Shown here one piece after another: positions 53,435 through 63,120 of a DNA stretch of 64,000 bases; positions within the stretch are counted from its first letter, which is position 1, and each line of letters begins with the position of its first letter. The notes under the pieces were generated by a model that saw nothing but the letters and a program-made list of their open reading frames with translations, was not told the origin of the DNA and did no database searches. Made by a program: the position numbers and the translations under genes. This DNA comes from Paenibacillus sp. NAIST15-1 (lineage in GTDB: Bacteria; Bacillota; Bacilli; Paenibacillales; Paenibacillaceae): positions 62,001 to 126,000 of the forward strand of contig NZ_BBYF01000012.1 of assembly GCF_001894745.1 (NCBI RefSeq), in the 5' to 3' direction.

Positions 53435-55675
53435 TCAGCCTGCCGATTCCATGTATTCATCCGGCTTAATGCCTTCATATCGTGTAAACGCACGTTTGAA
53501 CGAATATACGTTTTCGTAACCCACTCGGCGTGCAATGTCATCAATTCCGCATTTCTTTTCTCGCAGCAATTCCTTAGCCATTTCAATACGAAGCCGGCAT
53601 AAATAATCGTAGAAATTGATTCCGGTGACTTCCTTAAATAGTTTAGACGCCTTGGAGACCGACATCTGGAAGATTTCAGCAAGCTGTTTTAAGGATACGT
53701 CGGCACTCGTATAATTTTGGTTTACGTACTGCAGCAACTGACTTCCAGCTTCAATCGTCGATGACGTATTGGAGTACCGATTTCGCTCGCATAGTAACGT
53801 TCCCACTTCAAACACATAGCCCCACATTTCCTCCGTATTTTTGCCCTTTGCTCTATTGGCAAATTGTTTCGCGTAAATGCCCGTATCGAGATTGAGCTCA
53901 TGCAGCACTCTTAGCAGCGTTTCCATCAATAATGAAACGAGCTTGATCGTACTTGCTTCAGACAGGTTTCGTTTCCCGTTTTCCGCGCTGATTTCATAAA
54001 GAATCTGCATCGAGGTATCTAAATTCCCTATCTTCAAGTTATTAATCAACTGAACCTCCCAATCTGTCGGATAATAATAGTCAACGATGCTTGGAATGGT
54101 CTCCTCCGGCGCGACCCGTAGATGTTCCCGTGAGAACAACGTATACTGCAAACTTTCATTAGCCGTATAGTACGACTTACTAATGCCAACGAGCCCCTTC
54201 TCCATCGTTCCATACAGGACAAAAGGCTGGAAACCACATGTATGTTCAATTTCTTCCGTAACTCCTGCAGCAATTTGTTCCATCATGCCATCTTCTCCGA
54301 ATCGGTTTGTGGAGGATAGGATCAACGCTTTGTCCGCATTCGTCACTTCGAATAGCTCATAGTCCAGCCGATGACGGCTCATCACTTTTTCGATGATCAC
54401 CATCGTCATCATCTCGATTTTCCTGATCTTATCCAGATCGGAAAAATCACGGATGGCATGAAAGCTGATCAACATCGTGCAATAATGCATTTCCTCGGTA
54501 TAGCCGATACCGAATTTTTTCAATCCGTTCATATGCTGATCATCGGCGAAATACCCCTTGAGAAGCTGCAGGAACAAATTCGACTTCGCCGCTTTTTCGT
54601 AGTCCTGCATGGATTGCTGAAGCACCTGATTTTCACTCAACAGCCGGTCGAACGATTCCTCAATGTAATTGTATTCAGAGCCAGATACGGGACTATTATT
54701 GCCCTCCTCATAACGAATCCCTGCGGAGAGCTTGTGAAGCAAGGTTCCTAGAGGTCGGTAACTGACCTTGGCCAACAGAAAAGCCGACAACATGCCGAAT
54801 GCAATGGAGATCATGATAGCCAGCAGTGAACTGAACAAGTTATTGATACCGATGACACTGTTATCGAAGTAAGAGATTTTATATTGCAGACTGCTCTCTT
54901 GGGAAGGCACAACAAGCTCATAGGTCTGCTGATTTTCCTGAACCCCGTTATCCGGATTCCGGCTCTGCTTGAAAATAGGCGTCCCATGTGTCGTAATTAA
55001 GATGTCTTTGGATTCCACACTCCCGAAACGACGCATGTATTCCGAGAAGTAATCGCTGTCAATAAATAGAGCCAGTACGGCCCGCGGGTGATTGACCACC
55101 TCCAGACTTTGAAGGACAGGAATAACCCTCTTACTGCTGCCCCACAAATTGACCGTTGCTGGTGCCATTACTTTGAAATACTGTTGCTCCCGAAGAGCGC
55201 TTTGCAGCATCATTTGCCGTGTATCTCCATCAAATATAGCAATATTAGAGAAGAAGTGGTCTTCCGAAAATGTCCCCCATGTCGATAACATCTGTTGTTT
55301 ATCTGGAAAAATGACTGTGCCGAAAGATAGCACATTTGTAGAGTTAATTGAATTTTCGAAATTCCTTCGGATTTCGAGCATCTTCAACAAATCAAATTCA
55401 TCATCATAAACATCCGTATTCTGCATCATCTTCCGAAGCCATGATTCAATGCTAATCATCTTCGCTATATTTTTGAGCTCGCTTAATTTATTGTCGACAA
55501 CCGCCGCAATCCGATTTGCATCCGATACATGCTTCTCATGCAGCTTCTGACGCTCCTCCATGATGTTCCGCTGTACATTTAAGGTGCTGAACACGATGAT
55601 GGGGATGATCAAAATTGCAGTATAGGACAGAAAGATCTTTCGAAACGTGCCGCTCCCAAAGCTCCAATGTCGCAT
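53435..55675 (-). CDS. Membrane-bound AraC-family regulator of a sugar transporter
   Basis: A 746-residue protein with a membrane helix near residues 12-32, an extracellular sensing part, a second helix near 275-300, a cytoplasmic middle region and a C-terminal AraC DNA-binding domain (LKQLAEIFQMSVSKASKLFK, DDIARRVGYENVYSFKRAF). This one-component layout is common in Paenibacillus next to Lpl-type transporters. The ATG at 55675 has AAGGAGG 8 nt upstream. It lies downstream of the binding-protein gene and probably activates the transporter operon. Confidence 0.9.
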   Translation of the reverse strand: MRHWSFGSGTFRKIFLSYTAILIIPIIVFSTLNVQRNIMEERQKLHEKHVSDANRIAAVVDNKLSELKNIAKMISIESWLRKMMQNTDVYDDEFDLLKMLEIRRNFENSINSTNVLSFGTVIFPDKQQMLSTWGTFSEDHFFSNIAIFDGDTRQMMLQSALREQQYFKVMAPATVNLWGSSKRVIPVLQSLEVVNHPRAVLALFIDSDYFSEYMRRFGSVESKDILITTHGTPIFKQSRNPDNGVQENQQTYELVVPSQESSLQYKISYFDNSVIGINNLFSSLLAIMISIAFGMLSAFLLAKVSYRPLGTLLHKLSAGIRYEEGNNSPVSGSEYNYIEESFDRLLSENQVLQQSMQDYEKAAKSNLFLQLLKGYFADDQHMNGLKKFGIGYTEEMHYCTMLISFHAIRDFSDLDKIRKIEMMTMVIIEKVMSRHRLDYELFEVTNADKALILSSTNRFGEDGMMEQIAAGVTEEIEHTCGFQPFVLYGTMEKGLVGISKSYYTANESLQYTLFSREHLRVAPEETIPSIVDYYYPTDWEVQLINNLKIGNLDTSMQILYEISAENGKRNLSEASTIKLVSLLMETLLRVLHELNLDTGIYAKQFANRAKGKNTEEMWGYVFEVGTLLCERNRYSNTSSTIEAGSQLLQYVNQNYTSADVSLKQLAEIFQMSVSKASKLFKEVTGINFYDYLCRLRIEMAKELLREKKCGIDDIARRVGYENVYSFKRAFTRYEGIKPDEYMESAG

Positions 55676-55734
55676 AGTCCGCACCTCCTTCGGTTTGAAG
55701 ACCACTTCGCATGATGAAGCAATATGAAGAAAAC

Positions 55735-55768
55735 GGCGAACTCCTCTATGGAAGCCGAGGAGAACGCC
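55735..55768 (-). terminator. Intrinsic terminator of the binding-protein gene
   Basis: Minus strand GGCGTTCTCCTC / GAGGAGTTCGCC stem followed by GTTTTCTTC. Confidence 0.7.
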
Positions 55769-55793
55769 AATTTTCCGGATTATTGGTGCACTG

Positions 55794-57443
55794 TTACTGG
55801 ATGCTGTTGTATCTATCGAGCAGCTGCTGATCGATTTCCATTAATTCATCAAGTCCGAGCTTCTTCAGTTCGGAGATATATTGATCCCAATCGTCAAGCG
55901 ATTTTTGGCCTAGAGCAAGCTTGGTCGCAAGCTCCTGAGAGTACGTGTTCAAGTTAGTTAAAATTTTTGTTTTCTTCTCGAGCTGCTGATCATCAGGAAT
56001 GGCCAGATAGTTCAGGTTCATATTCACAAAATATGGTTTGTAATTTAAAATATTCAGCTCATGATCGGCTTTTGCTTTGGGCACACCAGAGAGCTCGAAT
56101 TCCAGATTGGCGAATTGAACACGCGGAAAAACCGTGTCCCCAAATAACGGACGCCCAGTAATTTGACCCGATTTAGCCAACTCTTCGTCTGAGCCATTAT
56201 TAATAAACACCTTCGCGCTGTTGCTGTCCTTCTTGTAAGTTTGCCCTTCGATTCCCCAATACAGAAGATCTGCATATTTTTCTGAGTAAATCGTATCGAA
56301 AAACTTGATGGCTGCTTCCACATCTTTGCAATCTTTTGTAATTGCATACTTCTGCCACACAAGGAAAGGAGGTTCCAACTGTGCTGCCGGAGTGATGCCG
56401 TCGACCGCCTTGAGCGGCATCAATGGGAAGAACTCCCCTCCACCGTTAATGGTAGGCTCCTGATAGGTCTCCAGATTATAATCACTCAATGAAGCAACCT
56501 GGTTTTCGGTCATTTTTTGTTGCTTTTGCTCCCCTGTCGCCCCAATCAGGCTTGTGTCGAGAATGCCCTCTTTTGTTAACTGCTGCAAGTAGCGGAAGTA
56601 ATCTTTAATTCCGTCTTGATACCAAGGGGATACTACCTTTTTGTTCTCAACATCTACTGCCGTGATATCTGTACCAAGCCCGAACCATTGCGCGATAGCG
56701 CCTTCAAATTTGCTTGGATCGTATACGAGCACTTCGTTTTGCTTGCCATCTCCGTTGGCATCCTGCTCCCGGAACGTCTTCAATGTTTGCAAATATTCTG
56801 CAGCTGTGTTTGGAACCGGGAGCTTCAGCTTATCAAGCCAGTCTTTACGAAGCAGCATCGTCAATGCAACCGGTGCTGGCGTTTTACCCTGATATGTTTT
56901 TTTATGAAGATTGCTGAACCAGTACATTTTGCCGTCAGGCGATGTTGTCGTCTTTTTGGCGTATGGGAATTCTTCATTGTACATTTTCTTAATGTTGCCG
57001 TTGCTGTACTTCTCAATCAGTGGATTCAGATCAAGCAGGACGCCCTGCTTCGCCAAATTCAACACTGTCGTATTATCTAGAGCCGAAATGTTCACGATGT
57101 CTGGAAGCGAGGAACCGGACGCCATTCTCGTTTGAACGACCACTTTATATTGCTCGCCTGGAACCATCTCATAGTCCAATTGCAGACCGGCATCTGTGAG
57201 CATCTTATCGACTTCTTTCCATACCGGATATTTTTCTCTCTCATCGAATTTGATATATTTGTTAGAACCTTGCGGCCCAAGCAGTTTTAACTTTTTGACT
57301 TCGGTAGAAGCAGATCCTCCTGCTTCCTCCTTCTTGTCATCGCCGCTGTTGGCGTTGTTGCTGGAGGTGCTGCATGCCGTGCTCGACCCAATCACGAGAA
57401 TTGCCGTTAATACGGAGATCATCGTTCTTTTCCATTGTTTCAT
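55794..57443 (-). CDS. LplA-type extracellular solute-binding lipoprotein
   Basis: A 549-residue sugar-binding lipoprotein. Signal peptide with lipobox SSTAC (Cys about residue 24) and a Ser/Asn-rich linker. The mature part has YPVWKEVDKMLTDAGLQLDY and WFSNLHKKTYQG, typical of the large binding proteins paired with LplB/YtcP permeases. The ATG at 57443 has GAGGGGGA upstream. It has its own promoter and cre box (57545-57567), which would raise its level above the permeases. Confidence 0.9.
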   Translation of the reverse strand: MKQWKRTMISVLTAILVIGSSTACSTSSNNANSGDDKKEEAGGSASTEVKKLKLLGPQGSNKYIKFDEREKYPVWKEVDKMLTDAGLQLDYEMVPGEQYKVVVQTRMASGSSLPDIVNISALDNTTVLNLAKQGVLLDLNPLIEKYSNGNIKKMYNEEFPYAKKTTTSPDGKMYWFSNLHKKTYQGKTPAPVALTMLLRKDWLDKLKLPVPNTAAEYLQTLKTFREQDANGDGKQNEVLVYDPSKFEGAIAQWFGLGTDITAVDVENKKVVSPWYQDGIKDYFRYLQQLTKEGILDTSLIGATGEQKQQKMTENQVASLSDYNLETYQEPTINGGGEFFPLMPLKAVDGITPAAQLEPPFLVWQKYAITKDCKDVEAAIKFFDTIYSEKYADLLYWGIEGQTYKKDSNSAKVFINNGSDEELAKSGQITGRPLFGDTVFPRVQFANLEFELSGVPKAKADHELNILNYKPYFVNMNLNYLAIPDDQQLEKKTKILTNLNTYSQELATKLALGQKSLDDWDQYISELKKLGLDELMEIDQQLLDRYNSIQ

Positions 57444-57544
57444 TTTTAGATTCCCCCTCGAATCGATAAAAACGAATTTCAAAATGATTTCACCGAAATC
57501 TGGCCCTTGTAGCTGAAATGCTAAAATCTTATCCCAAGATATGT

Positions 57545-57567
57545 TGCAAACGCTTTCAAATTGTCAA
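57545..57567 (-). promoter_or_regulatory. cre box overlapping the promoter of the LplA-type gene
   Basis: Minus strand TTGAAAGCGTTTGCA (57545-57559) fits the cre consensus WTGNAANCGNWNNCW at every position. It begins 3 bp after TTGACA (57562-57567), so CcpA binding would block this promoter. Confidence 0.75.
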
Positions 57568-57639
57568 AAACATTTTTTCTAGTCCATACCGCAATTCCCT
57601 TCGACATTAATTCGATCTGTTCCCTCAAAGAGTATAGTC

Positions 57640-58548
57640 CTACTCTTTTAAAGAACCAAGAAGCGCTCCCTTGATGAAATACTTTTGAAAAAATGGATAC
57701 GTAAATATGACAGGCAATGCTGTAAAAACGATAATCGCGTATTTTAACTGGATGTTGGTCAACATGTTCGCCACCGCATTTTTGGTATCTTCCAGCGATA
57801 ACATCTTTAGATCCACCGACTGTTGAACGACCACACGGTATAGATACATTTGAAGCGGATGAAGCTTTTCGTTCGGCAGATAGACAAGCGCGTCGAACCA
57901 GCTGTTCCAAATCCCGACAATCGAATAAATCGCAATAACGGCAAGAATCGGCTTGGAAATCGGCAATATAATCTTAAACAGCAGCTGCAGATGGGAAGCC
58001 CCGTCGATAAAAGCAGATTCCTTCAGACCATCTGGAATCGTCATAAAAAACGTCCTGACGAGGATAATATTCCAAATACTAACCATCCCAGGGATAATAA
58101 CTGCAAACATGGTATTGTACATCCCGAGCTTATTCACGAGCAGGTAGGAGGGAATTAATCCACCCCCGAAATACATCGGAATTAGTAGAAATACAACGAT
58201 CCATTTTCGCCCCTTCAGATTGCGTACCGTTAACGGGTATGCACCCAATACAGCCATTAAGCAGTTCAAAAGCGTACCTGCAGCAACGTAAATCAAAGTG
58301 TTCGAATACGCCCACCACATTTTCGCATCTCTTACGATCAATTCATATGAGCTTAGGTTAAAGCCTTTCGGAAACCAAACAACATTCATGGCGGCTACTT
58401 CCGAAGGCGAACTGATCGACATGATGATGACGAAATAAAACGGATACAGGGTGATTAAGCAAACGACGAGCGCGATCGCGTACAAGATAATGTCGACCAC
58501 GACAGATCCTTCCCTAATCTTGTTCGGATTTTTCCTGACCGAGGCCAT
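57640..58548 (-). CDS. Carbohydrate ABC transporter permease (LplC/YtcP type)
   Basis: A 302-residue membrane permease with six helices; EAA loop DGLKESAFIDGASHLQLLF. The ATG at 58548 has AAGGAGGAG 5 nt upstream, 11 nt after the preceding permease stop codon. Works with the 58560 permease and the 55794 binding protein; the ATPase is not encoded here. Confidence 0.92.
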   Translation of the reverse strand: MASVRKNPNKIREGSVVVDIILYAIALVVCLITLYPFYFVIIMSISSPSEVAAMNVVWFPKGFNLSSYELIVRDAKMWWAYSNTLIYVAAGTLLNCLMAVLGAYPLTVRNLKGRKWIVVFLLIPMYFGGGLIPSYLLVNKLGMYNTMFAVIIPGMVSIWNIILVRTFFMTIPDGLKESAFIDGASHLQLLFKIILPISKPILAVIAIYSIVGIWNSWFDALVYLPNEKLHPLQMYLYRVVVQQSVDLKMLSLEDTKNAVANMLTNIQLKYAIIVFTALPVIFTYPFFQKYFIKGALLGSLKE

Positions 58549-58559
58549 TGTACTCCTCC

Positions 58560-59492
58560 TTACCACAAGGCATAATCTGAATATTTACGGCTTAGCGTAT
58601 TTGCGAAATACAGCAGCGTGAAGTTAATGACCGATATGAACAGCCCAACTGCCGTTCCTAGGCTGAATTGTCCGCCAAGCAAGCCATCGCGGTACAAATA
58701 GGTGCCAATGACATCCGCCGTTTCATATACCATTGGGTTATAGATCAACAAAATAAACTCGCTGTTCGCTGAAAACAGACTGCCAATCGCGAATATAAGC
58801 AGGAATAAGATGGTCGGACGAATGGATGGCAACGAAATATGGAGGATTTGTTTAAAGCGGTTGGCTCCGTCCATCTTAGCAGCTTCGTATAAATGAGGAT
58901 CAACAGAGGACATGGCTGCCAAATACAAAATACTGCTCCAGCCAAATGATTTCCATATGCTCGTAATCGTATAAATGGCCGGAAAATACCCCGCTTCCGT
59001 GTTTAACGCGACCGGTGTCCCGCCGAACATCTTCACGATGGTATTAATGATTCCATCTGTATTGATGAATGACAACACCATGCCCGCAACGACGACGTTC
59101 GAAATAAAGTGAGGCAAGTAGCTTGCGGTCTGTACGTACTTCTTGAAGATGCCATTCTTCAGTTCGTTAAGCAATACCGCAAACAGAATGGGCACCCAGA
59201 AGCCAAACACCAGAAAATAAAAGCTGAGCGAGAACGTATTACGCATCAATCTTCCAAAATACGGACCATTAAAAAATTCAATAAAGTGTTTAAAACCTAC
59301 CCAATTCGTATCTGTAAATGAGAAAAAAGGTTTTCCCGGGAAATAATCTTGAAATGCGATGATTATCCCGTACATCGGAATATAACTGAAGATAAAAATA
59401 TGAAGTAGAACGGGAAGCATTATAAGGTAGAGTTGAGCATTTTCACGCAAGTGAAATGATCGGCGTCCCCCCGGTTGACTGTTCGTCTTCAT
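58560..59492 (-). CDS. Sugar ABC transporter permease (LplB type)
   Basis: A 310-residue membrane permease. YLIMLPVLLHIFIFSYIPMY is the first helix and PHLYEAAKMDGANRFKQIL the EAA loop. The ATG at 59492 has AAAGGGG 6 nt upstream; the frame open to 59549 lacks one. First gene of the Lpl-type operon. Confidence 0.92.
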   Translation of the reverse strand: MKTNSQPGGRRSFHLRENAQLYLIMLPVLLHIFIFSYIPMYGIIIAFQDYFPGKPFFSFTDTNWVGFKHFIEFFNGPYFGRLMRNTFSLSFYFLVFGFWVPILFAVLLNELKNGIFKKYVQTASYLPHFISNVVVAGMVLSFINTDGIINTIVKMFGGTPVALNTEAGYFPAIYTITSIWKSFGWSSILYLAAMSSVDPHLYEAAKMDGANRFKQILHISLPSIRPTILFLLIFAIGSLFSANSEFILLIYNPMVYETADVIGTYLYRDGLLGGQFSLGTAVGLFISVINFTLLYFANTLSRKYSDYALW

Positions 59493-59674
59493 GATCTTCC
59501 CCTTTCCATATCGATTGCGGTAATTTTTGGGCCCCTTCCGCAATTTCATGATAATCTCGCCCGGTTTTGTAAGGCAAGCAACATTTTTTGATAGCGCTCA
59601 CAATATTTTCGCTGCCTTGAAAATCACCTCGAACAGCCATTGCAGACGCAGGTGATGGAGGCGAAGCAGCAATA
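59493..59674 (-). promoter_or_regulatory. Leader of the Lpl-type operon with cre-like site
   Basis: Minus strand TTGTGAGCGCTATCA (59589-59603) is one base off the cre consensus. Downstream, TTGCCT and TTATCA 17 bp apart could be the promoter. No gene is supported in this stretch. Confidence 0.45.
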
Positions 59675-59722
59675 AAACAAAAGGTCGAGTTAGGGTACCA
59701 ACGTACCCCTTACTCGACCTTT
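59675..59722 (-). terminator. Intrinsic terminator of the CoA-transferase operon
   Basis: Minus strand AAGGTCGAGTAAGGGGTAC / GTACCCTAACTCGACCTT stem, about 18 bp, followed by TTGTTTTATT. Confidence 0.9.
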
Positions 59723-59802
59723 CACATTACCAGTTATCATCTTACAGGCAGTAAATCAGCCTCAGCTTATGAGACAGTCTCTATGACAGTCCATGACAGT
59801 CC

Positions 59803-61410
59803 CTATCGGAACAGATCCTCTCCCATCCATTTCAGCTGTGGACTAATGCGAGGCACGATGTCCATATTGGCTAGAATGTCTGCTTCTAGCGATAGTCCCT
59901 GTGCCATCTCGATAAGTTCAAGTTCCCCTGCATACAGCCGGAATACTGCGCGCTCTGTCACGTACAGCACTTCGATGCCACGTCGCTGTGCATAATCTGC
60001 GCAGAAGGTAAGCTGCTCTACCTGCCGAACGAACTTCCGGAAGCGTCCCTCTTGAAGGATACGAAGGCCCCCATCAGCTATCTCCATCTTCAGACCGCCA
60101 GCCGTAAAGGTGGAGCAGAAGACAAGCTTCTTCGCATTTTGGCTTATATTAATGAAGCCGCCGCAGCCTGTCAGCTTGCCTCCGTACAGACTCACATTCA
60201 CGTCTCCTCTTCCGTCTGCCTCTGCCATCCCCAGACAAGCAACATCAATCCCTCCTCCATCGAAGAAGTCGAATTGAGCTGGCTGATCAAGAATAGCTTC
60301 TGCAAACGCAGATGCGCCGAAGCTTAGCCCGCGTGCAGGTATGCCACCAACAGGGCCGGATTCAAGCAGCAGCGTCATATCTGTTCGTCCTGCTTCAAGT
60401 GCTGCATATCCAACTCCCTCAGGCAGACCGATACCGAGATTAACAACACTGCGTGAGGGGATTTCCTTGAGTGCTCGCCGTGCAATGACTAGCCGCTCAT
60501 CTCTTGCCATTGGAGGCACATATGCGGCGGACGATTCCTGCTGTATCTCCCCAGCATATGCGGGGTTGTATACCTCTGCGAACGTCATTGTATGCTCCTC
60601 TGGCCTAGCGACAACAACAGCATCGACCAGCATGCCTGGGATGACTACCTGCTTCGAATGCATGGTTCCGTGCGGCACGATGCGCTCTACCTGCGCAATC
60701 ACAATTCCTCCGCTGTTCCTCGCTGCTTGAGCAAGTGCCAGCATTTCTAACGTTACTGCCTCTCGCTCCATGGAGATATTGCCGCGCTCATCCGCAGTCG
60801 TGCCGCGCACGAAAGCGCAATGAATCGGAAAAGCTCGATAATAGAGCTGCTCTCGGCCTCCAAGCTGCACCAGCTCTACAAGCTCTTCCACCGTGCTTGC
60901 ATTCAGCCTGCCCCCTCCATTCCTCGGGTCGACAAAGGTATGAAGGCCGACATGGGTCAATGTCCCCGATCGGCCTGCAGCAATATCACGATAGAGATGT
61001 ACAATCACACCCTGTGGAAAGTTGTAGGCTTCAATCCGGTTATCGAGCGCAAGCGCGCCCAAACGCGGAGCAAGTCCCCAATGCCCTCCAATGACCCGCT
61101 TCACCATGCCTTCATATGCAAGATGGTTCACGCCGCGAACAACGCCATCCCCTTGTCCGGCTGCATACACAACTGTAAGCCCTGTCGGCGCCGCCTCGTT
61201 CAAGAAGCGGCGCTCCAGCGCTGACGTAAGTGCTTCTGGGTGAGCACATCCAACGAAGCCTCCCACAGCAACCGTTGCATCATTCGCAATAAGCTCCACC
61301 GCTTCATCCGCGCCCATAACCTGAGCGCAGCGGCGCGGGACAAGCGGTTGATTCAGCCGCTGATCGAAGCGGCTATCCACTGTGCTGTGACGAGCATCTA
61401 GTCCATTCAA
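59803..61410 (-). CDS. Acyl-CoA/acetate CoA-transferase (family I, fused alpha-beta)
   Basis: A 535-residue fused CoA-transferase of the YdiF/propionate-CoA-transferase type. The N-terminal half holds [20 protein letters not shown]; the C-terminal half has [11 protein letters not shown] and [15 protein letters not shown], with the Glu that forms the glutamyl-CoA thioester. It moves CoA between short acyl groups such as acetate, acetoacetate or 3-hydroxybutyrate. TTG start at 61410 overlaps the preceding TGA stop; GGAGGG lies 7 nt upstream. Last gene of the four-gene operon. Confidence 0.88.
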   Translation of the reverse strand: MNGLDARHSTVDSRFDQRLNQPLVPRRCAQVMGADEAVELIANDATVAVGGFVGCAHPEALTSALERRFLNEAAPTGLTVVYAAGQGDGVVRGVNHLAYEGMVKRVIGGHWGLAPRLGALALDNRIEAYNFPQGVIVHLYRDIAAGRSGTLTHVGLHTFVDPRNGGGRLNASTVEELVELVQLGGREQLYYRAFPIHCAFVRGTTADERGNISMEREAVTLEMLALAQAARNSGGIVIAQVERIVPHGTMHSKQVVIPGMLVDAVVVARPEEHTMTFAEVYNPAYAGEIQQESSAAYVPPMARDERLVIARRALKEIPSRSVVNLGIGLPEGVGYAALEAGRTDMTLLLESGPVGGIPARGLSFGASAFAEAILDQPAQFDFFDGGGIDVACLGMAEADGRGDVNVSLYGGKLTGCGGFINISQNAKKLVFCSTFTAGGLKMEIADGGLRILQEGRFRKFVRQVEQLTFCADYAQRRGIEVLYVTERAVFRLYAGELELIEMAQGLSLEADILANMDIVPRISPQLKWMGEDLFR

Positions 61411-62156
61411 ATGGACAACCCTCCGTTCACTTCCAGCACTGTTCCATTTATATAATCAGCTGCATCCGAAGCGAGGAATAAATACGCTTGTGCAACTTCG
61501 TCCGGCCGTCCTAATCGGCGCAGCGGTACTTTTTCACGCATACTGTCAATAATCTTGTCCGGCATCTTGGCCACCATCTCCGTTGCGATGAAGCCTGGGG
61601 CAACCGCGTTCACACAGATCCCCTTATATCCTAGCTCCCGAGCCCATGTACGCGTCATGCCAATGACGCCTGCTTTGGTCGCAGCATAGTTCGTCTGTCC
61701 AATATTGCCTTGAACGCCAACAATCGATGAAGTATTAATGATTTTACCCTTGCCTTGCGCCGCCATATAAGGAGCTGCAAGACGCGTGCATAGAAACACT
61801 CCATTCAAATTCACATTGATAACATCCTGCCATTGTTCTGGGGTCATCTTCAGCAGCATCGCGTCACGTGTAATTCCAGCATTGTTGATCAGAATATCGA
61901 TAACGCTAAATGTTGCAACCGTCTGCTCCATCAGTTGCCGTACACTTTCTTCATCCGCTACATTCGTCTTCACGAATAACGCACGATCACGCTGTTCTCT
62001 TGTCAGCTCATCGATCACTTGCTGCCCCGCCGTCTCATTGAAGTCAGCGATAACAACATTCGCCCCTGCCTCAAGAAACAAGTGTACCGCTGCAAGCCCT
62101 ATGCCGCTTGCTCCGCCTGTAATGATTGCCGTTTTCCCTGTAAGCTTCATCGTCAT
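61407..62156 (-). CDS. FabG/PhaB-like 3-oxoacyl reductase (SDR)
   Basis: A 249-residue short-chain dehydrogenase: [42 protein letters not shown] with catalytic Ser, and [13 protein letters not shown]...M is typical of FabG and acetoacetyl-CoA reductases. It probably reduces a 3-oxoacyl thioester from the KAS III-like protein or runs in reverse. ATG at 62156, or at 62150 two codons later. Confidence 0.9.
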   Translation of the reverse strand: MTMKLTGKTAIITGGASGIGLAAVHLFLEAGANVVIADFNETAGQQVIDELTREQRDRALFVKTNVADEESVRQLMEQTVATFSVIDILINNAGITRDAMLLKMTPEQWQDVINVNLNGVFLCTRLAAPYMAAQGKGKIINTSSIVGVQGNIGQTNYAATKAGVIGMTRTWARELGYKGICVNAVAPGFIATEMVAKMPDKIIDSMREKVPLRRLGRPDEVAQAYLFLASDAADYINGTVLEVNGGLSI

Positions 62157-62175
62157 CGTCTTCCCGTGTCTCCCT

Positions 62176-63120
62176 TCAATCTGTATAGCCGGCCGATGCA
62201 GTTGACCCGCTAGGAGCTGCTTCTGATGAATCTCTCCCCAAGAAGGACTCGATTACATGCAGCAGCTGCGGAAGATCGTCAACTAACGGTGAGTGACCGC
62301 ATCCTGTCAATGGAACGAACTCCGCAATGTCTCCCAGATCAGCCAGCGTCTCTCTCGTCATCGCCTCAGTAATAACTAAATCCTGCATGCCCCGCAGAAC
62401 CAAAACGGGTGCTTTTATTCGTTTCACAGCCCCGCTTCCCGGAGATGCTTCATGATCAAATACACTCACGTTAAACGTGTTCAGCGCATGATACACATCC
62501 ATCAGATTACGCTGCGTCAAAATATCGTCTATATAGGTTTCGTATCTTGCCTCTTCCGGTTGATTCCGATCATAGATAACGGCCTCATACAATTGCTTCA
62601 TAAACCGGCGATCCCGACGTATGTTCGCAGATTCGATGAGGGTATTGCGAGCCAATGATCGAATACCTTCTATTGTCGTAATCCGGCGCGTAACATCTGG
62701 CATACCGTTCGATCCGTCCTCATAAAATGGATATCCACGAGTCGAGACGCTTGCCAGCAGCACCAGCCGTGTTACCTCATCAGGATAAGTGGCTGTATAC
62801 TCCATTGCCACCCCGCCACCAGTCGACCATCCAATGAGGGTGAAACGAGTTAGTCCGAGTAAATCGACCCATTGCTTCACATCTGCAGTGAAATCAGATA
62901 AGGATTCAATCGGCGTATGATAGGTAGAAATACCAAACCCACGCAGGTCGACCGCATACAGCTTATACCGAGCATCCATCTGTTCCAGCACGACATCCCA
63001 ATGGCAGGACGAATTCATGTTGCCATGAATCAGCACAACTACCTCATCGCCGCCATCACGTTCACGGTATCCGAGTGTTTCCCCATTTGGCAATTCAACG
63101 GCTTTTACATGAATCTTCAT
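62176..63120 (-). CDS. Alpha/beta hydrolase
   Basis: A 314-residue alpha/beta hydrolase without signal peptide. Oxyanion HGNMNSSCHWD, nucleophile GWSTGGGVA, Asp in RGMQDLVIT and His in TGCGHSPLVDD. Substrate unknown; in this operon a thioesterase or beta-keto ester/acid hydrolase role is plausible. The ATG overlaps the upstream TGA as ATGA and has GGGGGGA upstream. Confidence 0.88.
   Translation of the reverse strand: MKIHVKAVELPNGETLGYRERDGGDEVVVLIHGNMNSSCHWDVVLEQMDARYKLYAVDLRGFGISTYHTPIESLSDFTADVKQWVDLLGLTRFTLIGWSTGGGVAMEYTATYPDEVTRLVLLASVSTRGYPFYEDGSNGMPDVTRRITTIEGIRSLARNTLIESANIRRDRRFMKQLYEAVIYDRNQPEEARYETYIDDILTQRNLMDVYHALNTFNVSVFDHEASPGSGAVKRIKAPVLVLRGMQDLVITEAMTRETLADLGDIAEFVPLTGCGHSPLVDDLPQLLHVIESFLGRDSSEAAPSGSTASAGYTD

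Noticed and set aside
59443-59640. 65-codon minus frame before the LplB-type permease
   Set aside because: It overlaps the permease start in another frame and contains the promoter and cre-like site; no ribosome binding site.
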